A stretch of DNA of 64,000 nt from CBFDBF01 sp050287965 (GTDB lineage Bacteria; Pseudomonadota; Gammaproteobacteria; Chromatiales; Chromatiaceae): contig JBNKCX010000013.1 of NCBI GenBank assembly GCA_050287965.1, positions 65,393-129,392 of the forward strand. Direction: 5' to 3'. The notes beneath the pieces were generated by a model. That model had not been told where the DNA came from. It saw only the letters and a program-made list of their open reading frames with translations, and did no database searches. Of the stretch, positions 24,788 to 34,363 are shown piece after piece. Position 1 is the first letter of the stretch; each line of letters starts with the position of its first letter. The position numbers and the translations under genes are program-made.

Positions 24788-27577
24788 ATGATCCGTAAAT
24801 CGTCCCTGGTTTTGGCGCTGGCGTTAAGTGTGGCTACGTCCGGCGCTCAGGCACTTGGATTGGGCGATATCGATCTGAAATCGGCGCTAAATCAGAATTT
24901 TAACGCTGATATCACGTTGTTATCGGTAGAGAAAGGGACGCTGGACGATGTTCGGGTTGCACTGGCTTCACCCGAAGCGTTTGAGCAGGCCGGCGTTGAC
25001 CGGCCCTATCTTCTTTCCAAACTCTATTTTAAACCGGAGCGACTGGAAGATGGTCGCGCGGTAATTCGCGTCACTTCTCGGGAACCGATCCGCGAGCCGT
25101 TCCTCAATTTTGTCATAGAAGTCAACTGGCCGAAGGGACGCCTGTTACGGGAGTATACGGTCCTGCTCGATCCCCCCGTGACTCTCCAACGTAAACCGGC
25201 GCCGGTGGAGGCCCCGGTTGCGGCCGCCGAACCGGCACCCGAAGTTGTTCCTGAGGCCGTTCCCGAAACAACCGCCGAAGCGGTTCCTGAAACCACCCCT
25301 GAAACTGCGGCCGTTACCGCGCCGGCCACCCCCGCCGGCGAAGCGACCGGGATCGCAATGGAAGAAGGCGTTGTCGGTGGTGAATACGGGCCGGTTAAGA
25401 AGGGTGACTCCCTGTGGGTAATCGCCGAGGGTTCCATGCATCAGGGTGCGGATATAAACCAGATGATGTTCGCGATCTACCGTGCCAACCCGAAGGCTTT
25501 TTTCAATAACAATATCAATAATCTGAAAGCGGGTCAGATCCTGCGGATACCGGATCGCGAAGAGACGATGGGTATCAGTAAGCGCGAGGCCCGGGATCAG
25601 TACAGTGAACACCTCAATGCCTGGATGGCGGAGAAGCAGGTCGCCGCGGTGGCCGCTACCGAGACGGAAGCGAAACCGGAGACACAGCCGGAGGTGAAAC
25701 CGGGAACCGGGGCAACCGAGACCACAGCCGGATCGGAAGCAGCCGAGGGAACGGCGGCAGAAAAGCCTCAGGCCCAGACGCCGGATGCGGAGCTGAAGAT
25801 CGCAACCGCGCGCCCGGAGGGTGAAGGTGAGGCGGGTGCCGCGGAAGAAGCCCCGACGGAAGAGATGGTGGCACGTCTCAAACAGGAGTTGTTGATCGCC
25901 AAAGAGGATGCTGAATCGGCTCGTCTGGAAGGCGGTGAACTTCATTCCCGGGTTACGGAACTGGAAAGCCAGTTGGCGGATCTGCAACGTCTGCTCGATC
26001 TGAAGAGCGAACAGCTGGCGCAACTCCAGGCCGGCCTGTCTGAGGCCGAACAGCTCCCGGAAGAGGCGCCTGCGGAAGAGGCGGCCCCGGAGGCTCCGGC
26101 AGAGGAAGCTGCTGCTGCCGAGGCGACGCCGACGGAAGAAGTCCCCGCGGAGACAACTGAAACCGAGGCTGCGGCGGTACCTGAAGGGGAAGAAGTCGTG
26201 CTGGATATACCGGCTGAGGGCGAGGCGGCGATGGAGCCCGCACCTGAAGCGGGAATGGCGACGGAAGAGGCGGCCGCGCCCCCCGAAACAGAACCCGCGC
26301 CCGCGGAAACGGTGGTCGAGCCTGAGCAACCGGTACCCCCGGTGGTCGCTGAAGTGCAGCCGCCGGAACCGAAACCCGCGCCTAAACCCCAGCCCAAGCC
26401 GGAGAAAAAGACCGGATTGCTCGGCGGTCTGGTGGATGAAACCACCGGAATCATCGCCGGTGTCGGTTTCATCGTGGTGCTTCTGCTGGTCATGTGGCTG
26501 ATGCGCAGCCGCAAATCGGGACAGGAAGAATTCGAAGAGAGCATCCTGATCGAAGGAGGAAATGAAGGGCTTTCCGACACCGCGTTGCAGGATGCGGAAG
26601 AGGTGCTGGGACAGACCGACGAGACCTCCTTCCTCAGCGACTTCTCACCCAGCGATATCGACGCCCTGCAGGATGAGACCGGCGAGGTCGATCCGCTCGC
26701 CGAAGCGGATGTCTATATCGCCTATGGTCGTTACCAGCAGGCGGAAGAACTGCTGAAGCAGGCCATCGACAGGGAACCGGGGAGGCATGCGCTCAAATAT
26801 AAGATGTTTGAGATCTTTTACGCAGTAAAGGACGCCAACGGTTTCGTCGCGCTTGCGAAGGAGCTGGCGGGAACTCCGGTCCAGTTCTCTGACTCAGCCG
26901 CCTGGGAGAAAGTGGTCTCCATGGGTAGGGAACTCGCACCGTCCCATGAGTTGTTTGCCGGAGGTAAACCGATGCCGAGCGAGGGTCCGGGGGATGATGT
27001 CATCGCCCTGGAAGAAGAGCTCGGTGTTGAGACCACCGGTTTCGATCTGGATGCCATTGCTACCGATACGGATGAAGGGGGAGCAGCTGATACAACCGCG
27101 GATGATCTGGCGGATTTGGATCTGGATGATATCGCCGCGAGTCTCGATGATGACGCGGAAGCCGAGGCGCCTGTAGGAGAGGCCTCTGATTTCGATCTTG
27201 AGCTGGACAGCGCCTTCACCGAGCTCGAAGGCGGTGAACTGGATGATATAGGCCTGGAACTGGCTCAGGGAGCGTCGGAGGACGAGGATGAGGAAGGTTC
27301 CGATATGCTGGATCTCGGAGAAGAGAAGGTCATCGATTTCCCGGCGGAGGATATGGTCGCGGACGATTTGTCTCTGGATGAATTGGGCGGCGGTATGGAA
27401 GCGGCGCTTCATGGCGGTGACGACGATGATGAAGTGAGTACCAAACTCGATCTCGCCCGTGCTTATCTCGATATGGGCGATCCCGAGGGCGCCAGCGACA
27501 TCATCGATGAGGTTCTGGCCGAAGGAAATGCGGATCAGAAGCGGGAGGCGCAGCAATTGAGGGACCAGCTCTCCTGA
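24788..27577 (+). CDS. fimV: FimV/HubP-type polar scaffold protein
   Basis: The product has 929 residues. Order of parts: signal peptide (about 1-23), FimV N-terminal domain with GLGDIDLKSALNQNFNADI, a Pro/Glu/Ala-rich linker, a LysM peptidoglycan-binding domain starting about residue 200 (YGPVKKGDSLWVIAEG), a coiled coil near 355-430, a very acidic Glu/Ala/Pro region, one membrane segment near 553-575 (IIAGVGFIVVLLLVMWLM), and an acidic cytoplasmic part ending in the FimV C-terminal TPR-like domain (DLARAYLDMGDPEGASDIIDEV). Family members organise the cell pole, type IV pili and chemoreceptors. Long length and acidity are normal for the family. Confidence 0.95.
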   Translation: MIRKSSLVLALALSVATSGAQALGLGDIDLKSALNQNFNADITLLSVEKGTLDDVRVALASPEAFEQAGVDRPYLLSKLYFKPERLEDGRAVIRVTSREPIREPFLNFVIEVNWPKGRLLREYTVLLDPPVTLQRKPAPVEAPVAAAEPAPEVVPEAVPETTAEAVPETTPETAAVTAPATPAGEATGIAMEEGVVGGEYGPVKKGDSLWVIAEGSMHQGADINQMMFAIYRANPKAFFNNNINNLKAGQILRIPDREETMGISKREARDQYSEHLNAWMAEKQVAAVAATETEAKPETQPEVKPGTGATETTAGSEAAEGTAAEKPQAQTPDAELKIATARPEGEGEAGAAEEAPTEEMVARLKQELLIAKEDAESARLEGGELHSRVTELESQLADLQRLLDLKSEQLAQLQAGLSEAEQLPEEAPAEEAAPEAPAEEAAAAEATPTEEVPAETTETEAAAVPEGEEVVLDIPAEGEAAMEPAPEAGMATEEAAAPPETEPAPAETVVEPEQPVPPVVAEVQPPEPKPAPKPQPKPEKKTGLLGGLVDETTGIIAGVGFIVVLLLVMWLMRSRKSGQEEFEESILIEGGNEGLSDTALQDAEEVLGQTDETSFLSDFSPSDIDALQDETGEVDPLAEADVYIAYGRYQQAEELLKQAIDREPGRHALKYKMFEIFYAVKDANGFVALAKELAGTPVQFSDSAAWEKVVSMGRELAPSHELFAGGKPMPSEGPGDDVIALEEELGVETTGFDLDAIATDTDEGGAADTTADDLADLDLDDIAASLDDDAEAEAPVGEASDFDLELDSAFTELEGGELDDIGLELAQGASEDEDEEGSDMLDLGEEKVIDFPAEDMVADDLSLDELGGGMEAALHGGDDDDEVSTKLDLARAYLDMGDPEGASDIIDEVLAEGNADQKREAQQLRDQLS

Positions 27578-27619
27578 TATGACCTGTCTCTAGAATCTTA
27601 CGCTGTTGAAAACGGTATG

Positions 27620-27643
27620 AGAGGCGCACCTTGGTGCGCCTCT
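27620..27643 (+). terminator. Strong hairpin after fimV
   Basis: AGAGGCGCACC and GGTGCGCCTCT form a perfect 11-base stem with a minimal loop, 42 bases after the fimV stop. There is no T-run behind it. It may stop transcription weakly or protect the 3' end of the message. Confidence 0.5.
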
Positions 27644-27753
27644 CTGCGTTAAGGGCTTAAAATAGCAGCGGTATGGCGTTCGGTCACGGGTTCGAGAGGT
27701 TCCGTGTCCGCCGGCGAGCGATCTGTTATTGAAATAGGAAGGAAATGTAATTC

Positions 27754-28509
27754 ATGCGCATTGCGATGGGCGTCGAATATGACGGCACGGCATTCTGCGG
27801 CTGGCAGACTCAGGGTGATGTGGACACCGTCCAGGAGCGTCTGGAGGAGGCCCTCTCGAGAGTGGCGGATCATCCGGTATCGGTTCAGTGTGCCGGGCGT
27901 ACCGATGCCGGGGTCCATGGGTTGGGGCAGGTCGTCCATTTCGACAGCGAGGCGTTAAGAACTCCAAGGAACTGGATTTTGGGGACGAACGTTAATCTGC
28001 CACAGGATATCAACGTGACCTGGGCGCAGCCCGTGGCGGATGAATTTCATGCACGCTTCTCGGCCACCGGTCGCAGTTATCGCTATATCATTCTTAACCG
28101 CGTGACGCGCTCCGCCCTCTGGGCGAACCGTGCCGTCTGGATCCATCGGCCGCTGGATGAGTCGCGGATGCAGGAAGCGGCCCGCAGCCTTATCGGTACC
28201 CACGATTTCTCCTCTTACCGGGCCCAGGGCTGCCAGGCCAAGAGTCCGGTTCGTACCGTCACCCGACTGGACGTCAGGAGGGAAGGGGAAAGGATCGTGA
28301 TCGATATCAGCGCCAACGCCTTTCTGCATCATATGGTCCGTAATATCGCGGGGGTGCTGATTGCCATCGGGGAGAGGGATCGTCCGGTGGAGTGGAGCAG
28401 AGAGGTACTGGAGTATCGCAACCGCACCCTGGGTGGCGTGACAGCCCCGCCGCAGGGGCTGTACCTGATGCATATCGACTATCCGGCGGAATTCAATCTG
28501 CCGCGGTAA
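27754..28509 (+). CDS. truA: tRNA pseudouridine(38-40) synthase
   Basis: The product has 251 residues. The catalytic Asp is in AGRTDAGVHGLGQVVHF near 50-66, and the family start MRIAMGVEYDGTAFCGWQ is clear. It converts uridines 38, 39 and 40 of the anticodon arm to pseudouridine. A GGAAGGAAA ribosome site precedes the ATG. The order fimV-truA-trpF is the common gammaproteobacterial arrangement. Confidence 0.97.
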   Translation: MRIAMGVEYDGTAFCGWQTQGDVDTVQERLEEALSRVADHPVSVQCAGRTDAGVHGLGQVVHFDSEALRTPRNWILGTNVNLPQDINVTWAQPVADEFHARFSATGRSYRYIILNRVTRSALWANRAVWIHRPLDESRMQEAARSLIGTHDFSSYRAQGCQAKSPVRTVTRLDVRREGERIVIDISANAFLHHMVRNIAGVLIAIGERDRPVEWSREVLEYRNRTLGGVTAPPQGLYLMHIDYPAEFNLPR

Positions 28510-28541
28510 ACGAACGGCATAGCCCATCCCAACATTCTTTT

Positions 28542-28619
28542 TTACCACAGGGGACACGGAGGAGGCCGGAGGGGCGGTATGCTTGTTCTCCGTGGACCCC
28601 TGTGTTCTCTGTGGTGAGG
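28542..28619. repeat. Paired inverted intergenic repeat between truA and trpF
   Basis: The left arm, about 28542-28570, reads TTACCACAGGGGACACGGAG and on. The right arm, about 28587-28619, reads CTCCGTGGACCCCTGTGTTC and ends TGTGGTGAGG. The arms are nearly adjacent, so the transcript could fold into one long hairpin. This is the second sequence flavour of the repeat family seen elsewhere in the window. Confidence 0.8.
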
Positions 28620-28756
28620 ATGGTTTCGAGTCATCCATGCCTGATTGCCTGGTTACGTAGGGTGTACTGTGCCCGCCGGAAGGCCGCGGCGGTTAATTAC
28701 GGATTTTATAAATGACCTTTCTCAAGCCTGCCTGATCCTGTATCTTTAACCGCCCT

Positions 28757-29380
28757 ATGAGAACCCGGGTCAAAATCTGCGGTATCACCCGTCCCCAGGA
28801 CGCGCTGGACGCTGCGCGTGCGGGCGCGGATGCCATCGGCCTAGTTTTCTATCCGCCCAGCCCCAGGGCGGTGACTACCGCCCAAGCAGCTGAGATCGTC
28901 AAGCACCTGCCGGCCTTCGTGACGGTGGTGGGACTTTTTGTAAACCCGTCCAGGGAGGAGATTGCCGGGGTCCTGTCTGCGGTTCCTGTTGATCTTTTGC
29001 AGTTTCACGGAGATGAGCCTGCCGAGCAGTGCCGGGGGCATGGCCGGCCTTATCTCAAGGCGATCCGCATGCGGGAGGGGGTGGATCTGCAGGAGCAGCG
29101 GCGGAATTACCCGGATGCGGCCGGGCTGTTGCTGGATACCTATGAACAGGGGAAGCCGGGGGGTACCGGCAGGACTTTCGATTGGGGTCGTATCCCCGCG
29201 GATCTGGAGGCAGATATCGTGTTGGCCGGCGGGCTCGATGGGGAAAACGTCGAGCAGGCGATCCGGCAGGTTCGGCCCTATGCGGTGGACGTGAGCGGTG
29301 GTGTGGAGCTGGAGAAGGGAATCAAGGATAGTGCGAAGATAGCGGCATTTATGCGAGGTGTTGAGCGTGCCAACCGATAA
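28757..29380 (+). CDS. trpF: Phosphoribosylanthranilate isomerase
   Basis: The product has 207 residues, a TIM barrel. The catalytic Cys lies in KICGITRPQDALDAARAGAD near 7-26, and the general acid Asp lies in LLDTYEQGKPGGTG near 125-138. It performs the Amadori rearrangement of phosphoribosylanthranilate in tryptophan synthesis. It is a stand-alone gene, not fused to trpC, as in pseudomonads. Its end overlaps the trpB start region. Confidence 0.97.
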   Translation: MRTRVKICGITRPQDALDAARAGADAIGLVFYPPSPRAVTTAQAAEIVKHLPAFVTVVGLFVNPSREEIAGVLSAVPVDLLQFHGDEPAEQCRGHGRPYLKAIRMREGVDLQEQRRNYPDAAGLLLDTYEQGKPGGTGRTFDWGRIPADLEADIVLAGGLDGENVEQAIRQVRPYAVDVSGGVELEKGIKDSAKIAAFMRGVERANR

Positions 29381-30584
29381 CATAACAGATTTCAAAAACA
29401 TGCCGGACGGGGGCGGTCACTTCGGGCCCTATGGCGGCATGTTCGTTGCCGAAACCCTCATGGAGCCGTTGGAACAACTGCGTCAGGCGTACGAAAAGTA
29501 CATGCAGGATGAAGAGTTTCTGGCCGAACTGGATGCTGATCTTCAGCACTATGTGGGCCGCCCTTCGCCCCTTTATCACGCCGAACGCTGGAGCCGCGAA
29601 CTCGGCGGGGCGCAGATCTATCTGAAGCGGGAGGACCTGAACCACACCGGTGCCCACAAGGTAAACAATACCATCGGCCAGGCCTTGCTGGCCCGGCGTA
29701 TGGGAAAGACGAGAATCATCGCCGAGACCGGTGCCGGCCAGCACGGTGTCGCCACCGCCACGGTGGCCGCCCGCATGGGACTGGAGTGCGTGGTCTATAT
29801 GGGTGCCGTGGACATGGCCCGCCAGGAGGCCAACGTTTACCGCATGACCCTGCTCGGTGCCAAGGTGGTCGGTGTGGAATCCGGATCCAGAACACTGAAG
29901 GACGCCCTTAACGAGGCCATGCGGGATTGGGTGACCAATGTCGACAACACCTTCTACATTATTGGTACGGTGGCCGGTCCCCACCCCTATCCAGCCATGG
30001 TGCGGGATTTCCAGACAGTGATCGGACGCGAGGCGCGGCAGCAGATCCAGGAGCAGGCCGGGCGGCTGCCCGATGCCCTGGTGGCCTGTGTCGGCGGCGG
30101 GTCTAACGCCATCGGCCTGTTTCATCCCTTTCTCGAGGATCGGCAGGTGGCCATTTACGGCGTGGAAGCGGCGGGTGACGGCCTGGATACCGGTCATCAC
30201 GCGGCCCCGCTGTGTGCCGGTCAGCCCGGTGTTCTGCATGGAAACCGCACCTACCTCATGGAGGATGCCAACGGTCAGATCATAGAGACCCACTCCATAT
30301 CCGCCGGTCTTGATTATCCCGGTGTCGGCCCGGAACACGCCTGGTTAAAGGACTGCGGTCGTGCGCAGTACGTGGCGGTGACCGATGAGGAAGCGCTCCG
30401 GGCGTTTCACGATCTGACCCGGATCGAGGGGATCATCCCGGCCCTGGAATCGAGCCATGCCCTGGCGTACGCGGCCAGACTGGCGCGGGAGATGGGGCCG
30501 GAGCAGTTGCTGCTGGTGAACCTCTCCGGACGTGGCGATAAAGATATGCACACGGTGGCGGCGCGCGAGGGGATCCAGATATGA
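29358..30584 (+). CDS. trpB: Tryptophan synthase beta chain
   Basis: The product has up to 408 residues. The start is uncertain among GTG 29358, TTG 29361 and GTG 29367; all overlap trpF, and GAGG at 29355-29358 best fits 29367. The pyridoxal phosphate lysine is in LNHTGAHKVNNTIGQ near 95. The phosphate loop is GGGSNAIG near 240. The enzyme joins indole and serine. It is coupled to trpA by an ATGA overlap, giving the usual alpha-beta complex. Confidence 0.97.
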   Translation: MLSVPTDNITDFKNMPDGGGHFGPYGGMFVAETLMEPLEQLRQAYEKYMQDEEFLAELDADLQHYVGRPSPLYHAERWSRELGGAQIYLKREDLNHTGAHKVNNTIGQALLARRMGKTRIIAETGAGQHGVATATVAARMGLECVVYMGAVDMARQEANVYRMTLLGAKVVGVESGSRTLKDALNEAMRDWVTNVDNTFYIIGTVAGPHPYPAMVRDFQTVIGREARQQIQEQAGRLPDALVACVGGGSNAIGLFHPFLEDRQVAIYGVEAAGDGLDTGHHAAPLCAGQPGVLHGNRTYLMEDANGQIIETHSISAGLDYPGVGPEHAWLKDCGRAQYVAVTDEEALRAFHDLTRIEGIIPALESSHALAYAARLAREMGPEQLLLVNLSGRGDKDMHTVAAREGIQI

Positions 30585-31387
30585 GCCGAATCGAAGCGCG
30601 TTTCAGGCAACTGAAGGAGCAGGGGCGTGTGGCCCTGGTGCCCTTCATCACCGCCGGTGACCCGAAACCGGATGTCACGGTTCCGCTGATGCACGCCATG
30701 GTGGAGGCGGGCGCGGACCTGATTGAGCTGGGGGTTCCTTTCTCGGATCCCATGGCGGATGGTCCGGTGATCCAGCGGGCCAGCGAGAGGGCCCTGGAAT
30801 ACGGCACCGGTCTGCGGGATGTGCTGGATATGGTTCGCCGTTTCAGAGAGGATGACGATAATACCCCGGTTGTACTCATGGGCTATCTGAATCCTATCGA
30901 GGTGATGGGATATGCGGTCTTTGCGGTGGAGGCGGCTGCTGCCGGCGTGGACGGTGTTCTGACCGTTGATCTTCCGCCGGAGGAGGCCGGAGATTTGCTT
31001 CAGGCGCTGCGTCCGAAAGAGATCGATCCGATCTTCCTGCTGGCGCCGACCAGTACCGCCGAGCGGATTAAACGGATCTGTGATGCGGCCAGCGGGTTCG
31101 TATATTATGTATCGGTCAAAGGGATCACCGGCGCCAGCCACCTCGCCGTCAGCGACGTCTCGGAGAAGGTGGCGGGGATACGCCAGGCCACCGATCTGCC
31201 GGTGGGCGTGGGTTTCGGCATCAAGGATGCCGATTCCGCACGGTCCGTCGCCCGGGTGGCGGACGCGGTTATCGTCGGCAGTGCGATAGTGAGTAGAATA
31301 GAGAATCTCGTGGATCAGCCGGATGCCATTGCCGCCGAGCTGGTCGGATTCCTGTCCACCCTGAGACAGGCGATGGATAATCAATAG
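30581..31387 (+). CDS. trpA: Tryptophan synthase alpha chain
   Basis: The product has 268 residues, a TIM barrel. The catalytic Glu is in DLIELGVPFSDPMADGPVIQ near 47-66 and the catalytic Asp in VLTVDLPPEEA near 130. It cleaves indole-3-glycerol phosphate to indole, passed to TrpB. The ATG overlaps the trpB stop. trpD, trpC and trpE are not in the window, as expected for the split trp genes of this lineage. Confidence 0.97.
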   Translation: MSRIEARFRQLKEQGRVALVPFITAGDPKPDVTVPLMHAMVEAGADLIELGVPFSDPMADGPVIQRASERALEYGTGLRDVLDMVRRFREDDDNTPVVLMGYLNPIEVMGYAVFAVEAAAAGVDGVLTVDLPPEEAGDLLQALRPKEIDPIFLLAPTSTAERIKRICDAASGFVYYVSVKGITGASHLAVSDVSEKVAGIRQATDLPVGVGFGIKDADSARSVARVADAVIVGSAIVSRIENLVDQPDAIAAELVGFLSTLRQAMDNQ

Positions 31388-31400
31388 CGGGAACAGTCGT

Positions 31401-32261
31401 ATGAGTTGGTTTGAGAAACTGATGCCGAGCCGGATACGTACGGAAACCAGCGATAAGCGCGGTGTTCCGGAAGGGCTGTGGGCGAAATGTACCGGGTGCG
31501 GCGCCATTCTCTACCGGGCGGAAATGGAACGGAATCTGGATGTCTGCCCGAAATGCGGCTACCACGACCGCATGGGTGCCCGTCGGAGGCTGGATACTTT
31601 TCTCGATCCCGAAGGACGGGAGGAGATCGGCGCGGATCTCACGCCGACGGACCCGTTGAAATTCAAGGACAGCAAGAAATATAAAGAACGTCTGGCCCAG
31701 GCGCAGAAAAAGACCGGCGAGAAGGACGCGCTGGTGGTGATGCGCGGGAAGCTGAAAGGGATGGGTGTAATCACCGCGGCCTTCGAGTTCAATTTCATGG
31801 GCGGTTCCATGGGTTCCGTAGTGGGCGAGCGTTTTGTGCGCGGCGTGGATGCCGCTCTGGAACTCGGCGTTCCCATGGTTTGTTTCTCCGCCAGCGGCGG
31901 AGCGCGTATGCAGGAGTCCCTTTTCTCCCTTATGCAGATGGCCAAGACCAGCGCCGCCCTCGGACGCATGGCCAAGCGGGGGCTGCCGTTTATCTCCATC
32001 ATGACCGATCCCACCATGGGTGGTGTATCAGCGAGCCTCGCCATGCTGGGGGATATCAACGCCGCCGAGCCCAATGCCCTGATCGGGTTTGCCGGTCCCC
32101 GCGTTATCGAACAGACTGTCCGCGAGACCCTGCCCGAGGGTTTTCAGCGCAGCGAGTTCCTGCTGGAGAAAGGCGCCATCGATATGATTATCGACCGCCG
32201 GGACATGCGCGACCGGTTGGCTAATCTCCTGAGTATCCTTACCCACCAACCGAGACCTTAA
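31401..32261 (+). CDS. accD: Acetyl-CoA carboxylase carboxyltransferase beta subunit
   Basis: The product has 286 residues. The N-terminal zinc ribbon has CTGCG and CPKCG about 20 residues apart (about 31-53), and the crotonase-like carboxyltransferase core includes GGSMGSVVGE and SASGGARMQE. With AccA it transfers carboxyl from carboxybiotin to acetyl-CoA, the first step of fatty acid synthesis. It starts 13 bases after trpA. Zinc-ribbon binding to its own mRNA is known in E. coli. Confidence 0.97.
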   Translation: MSWFEKLMPSRIRTETSDKRGVPEGLWAKCTGCGAILYRAEMERNLDVCPKCGYHDRMGARRRLDTFLDPEGREEIGADLTPTDPLKFKDSKKYKERLAQAQKKTGEKDALVVMRGKLKGMGVITAAFEFNFMGGSMGSVVGERFVRGVDAALELGVPMVCFSASGGARMQESLFSLMQMAKTSAALGRMAKRGLPFISIMTDPTMGGVSASLAMLGDINAAEPNALIGFAGPRVIEQTVRETLPEGFQRSEFLLEKGAIDMIIDRRDMRDRLANLLSILTHQPRP

Positions 32262-32300
32262 CACCGCTTTCGCGGTGAGAGCGCCTCCCAAAGCTACCGG

Positions 32301-32340
32301 ATTTAACGCGGAGAACGCCAAGGTGCGGAGGCGCAAAGAG
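32301..32340. repeat. Single copy of the intergenic repeat between accD and folC
   Basis: The copy reads ATTTAACGCGGAGAACGCCA and continues to GGAGGCGCAAAGAG, matching the left arms near leuD and uvrB. No facing arm was found before folC, so this copy looks solitary or half-deleted. The remaining 100 bases before folC show nothing clear. Confidence 0.75.
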
Positions 32341-32462
32341 CTGTCATTTCGCGAGAACACTGCGTAACATCCTGTGGATCCCGCTTTAGCGGGACAGGAC
32401 GTAAGAGTACTGACGGGGGTACGAGTATTCCTCGTCACCCAGACGTTATTCTGAGAGACCCC

Positions 32463-33740
32463 GTGCACTTCAACACCCTTCAAGAATGGCTTGACTGGCA
32501 GTCGACCCTCCATCCCAGGGAGATCGAACTGGGTCTGGAACGAATTAAGACGGTCTGGGCGCGTCTCCATCCGCAGCCTTTCCCGGCCCGGGTGATAACC
32601 GTCGCCGGTACCAACGGCAAGGGCTCTTCGGCGGCCTATCTGGAGGGCATTCTGAGGGCCGCGGGTTATCGGGTCGGTTGTTATACCTCACCGCACCTGC
32701 TGCGCTATAACGAGCGCATCCGTATCGACGGTAGCGAGGTATCCGACCGGGATATATGCGCCGCCTTTGAGCAGGTTGAGGCGGCACGGAAAGACGTTAC
32801 GCTCACCTACTTCGAATTCGGCACCCTGGCCGCCCTGAAACTGTTCTGCGATGCCGGGCTGGAGGTGGTGGTGCTTGAAGTCGGTCTGGGGGGAAGACTG
32901 GATGCGGTGAATATTATCGATACGGATGCGGCGCTTATTACCACAATCGAGCTGGAGCATACCGAATGGTTGGGAGAAACCCGGGAGGCGATCGCTCTGG
33001 AGAAAGGGGGTATATTGCGGGCCGGCAGACCGGCCGTGATCGGGGACAGGGATCCGCCGCTGTCGCTGCTGGAGTATGCAACGGACCTGGGGGTTCAATC
33101 CCTGCGGATCGACCTGGATTACGGTTACAGAATTAACGACAGCGGCTGGGACTGGTGGGGGCGAAAAGAGGTTCTGAATAATCTCCCGTTTCCCGCGCTG
33201 CGGGGCCGGTTCCAGGTTCAGAACGCGGCGGGGGTGCTTGCGCTGCTGGAGAGCCTGCGGGAGCAGCTTCCGGTGTCACCGGAAGCGATTCGAGAAGGGC
33301 TTGTGCAGACGCAGCTACCCGGCCGATTTCAGGTGCTGGGGAACGCCAGGACCATCATCCTCGACGTGGCGCATAATCCCCAGTCAGTCCGCAGTCTCTC
33401 GGAGAATCTCCATGGCCTGCCCGGCCCCGGCCGGACCCTGGCCGTGTTCTCGGCCCTGTCGGACAAGAATATCCGGGAAATGACGGCAGTGATTCAGGAT
33501 CAGATCGACCACTGGTACCTTGCTCCTCTCGCTGACAGCCGGGCCGCGCCCATGAAAGATTTACTGAACGGAATGCAACTGGCAGGGGTCGAATCCTCCA
33601 GGATAACGGTGAGTGACTCCGTGTCCGCCGCCTTGCACCGGGCTGAGGCCGACGCCGGGGAACGGGACAGGCTGGTGGTTTTCGGTTCTTTTATTACCGC
33701 CGCGGAGGCATTGAACACTATTGCAACGGGTCAGCGATGA
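32463..33740 (+). CDS. folC: Bifunctional folylpolyglutamate/dihydrofolate synthase
   Basis: The product has 425 residues with a GTG start. The P-loop is in VAGTNGKGSSAAYLEGIL near 46-63. The Mur-ligase-like central domain includes YTSPHLLRYNERIRIDG and EVGLGGRLDAVN. The enzyme adds glutamate to dihydropteroate and to folates. The C-terminal domain has VLDVAHNPQS in the form ILDVAHNPQSVRSL. The position between accD and a SPOR-domain gene is the classic order. The next gene overlaps by four bases. Confidence 0.97.
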   Translation: MHFNTLQEWLDWQSTLHPREIELGLERIKTVWARLHPQPFPARVITVAGTNGKGSSAAYLEGILRAAGYRVGCYTSPHLLRYNERIRIDGSEVSDRDICAAFEQVEAARKDVTLTYFEFGTLAALKLFCDAGLEVVVLEVGLGGRLDAVNIIDTDAALITTIELEHTEWLGETREAIALEKGGILRAGRPAVIGDRDPPLSLLEYATDLGVQSLRIDLDYGYRINDSGWDWWGRKEVLNNLPFPALRGRFQVQNAAGVLALLESLREQLPVSPEAIREGLVQTQLPGRFQVLGNARTIILDVAHNPQSVRSLSENLHGLPGPGRTLAVFSALSDKNIREMTAVIQDQIDHWYLAPLADSRAAPMKDLLNGMQLAGVESSRITVSDSVSAALHRAEADAGERDRLVVFGSFITAAEALNTIATGQR

Positions 33741-34219
33741 GTAGGGATGAGGTTCTGCAACGGCTTGGACGGCTTATCCTGGAACAGCGCTGGGCCGCCC
33801 TGGCTACGGTGGATGAGGCGTGTCAGCCCCAGGCGTCCATGGTGGCCTATGTTCCGGAGCCCGGCTTTAACGGGTTTCTGTTGCACCTGAGCCGGCTGGC
33901 GGCCCATACCCGCAATATGTTGGAAACCCCCCGGGTTTCATTAGCCATCTCCGAGCAGGACGGCCTGGATGGGGACCCGCAGACGCTGGCAAGGGTCTCC
34001 GTGTCGGGATCCGCGCGGCCCGTTGAACGGGACAGTGAAGCGTACCGGCAGGGCAAGGCGTGTTACCTGGCGCGCCTGCCGGATGCGGAGCAACTGTTTG
34101 CCTTCGACGATTTCCAGCTGCTGCGCCTGGAGCCGGAGGTAGTGCGTTTCGTGGAGGGGTTCGGACGCGCCTACACTTTCACCGGTTCGGATCTGGTCGG
34201 TCTGGATGCCGGTCCTTAG
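33737..34219 (+). CDS. HugZ-like pyridoxamine-phosphate-oxidase-fold protein
   Basis: The product has 160 residues in the split-barrel flavin-binding fold: RWAALATVDEACQPQASMVAYVPE near the N-terminus, LSRLAAHTRNMLETPRVSLAI, and RVSVSGSARPV. Family members bind FMN or haem, and HugZ proteins degrade haem. Only the N-terminal domain is present; longer HugZ proteins carry an extra C-terminal domain. It overlaps folC by four bases, an unusual insertion into the folC-SPOR order. The true substrate is unknown. Confidence 0.8.
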   Translation: MSRDEVLQRLGRLILEQRWAALATVDEACQPQASMVAYVPEPGFNGFLLHLSRLAAHTRNMLETPRVSLAISEQDGLDGDPQTLARVSVSGSARPVERDSEAYRQGKACYLARLPDAEQLFAFDDFQLLRLEPEVVRFVEGFGRAYTFTGSDLVGLDAGP

Positions 34220-34363
34220 ACACGGCTTCTGCTGACCCCGTGCCGGGCGGAGTGCGGCGATGTCGTCCTCTCCTTTGAGACATGTGAGGCGATAGCCGCA
34301 CTCTGCAACTGTTCTGTTGATATAATGAACCTATCCTGAGGATCTGCGTAAAGGAAACAAGCG

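Noticed and set aside
34250..34303. Inverted repeat GAGTGCGGC/GCCGCACTC before the SPOR gene as a terminator or riboswitch
   Set aside because: The arms are nine bases with a 36-base loop, no T-run, and no match to a known riboswitch layout.
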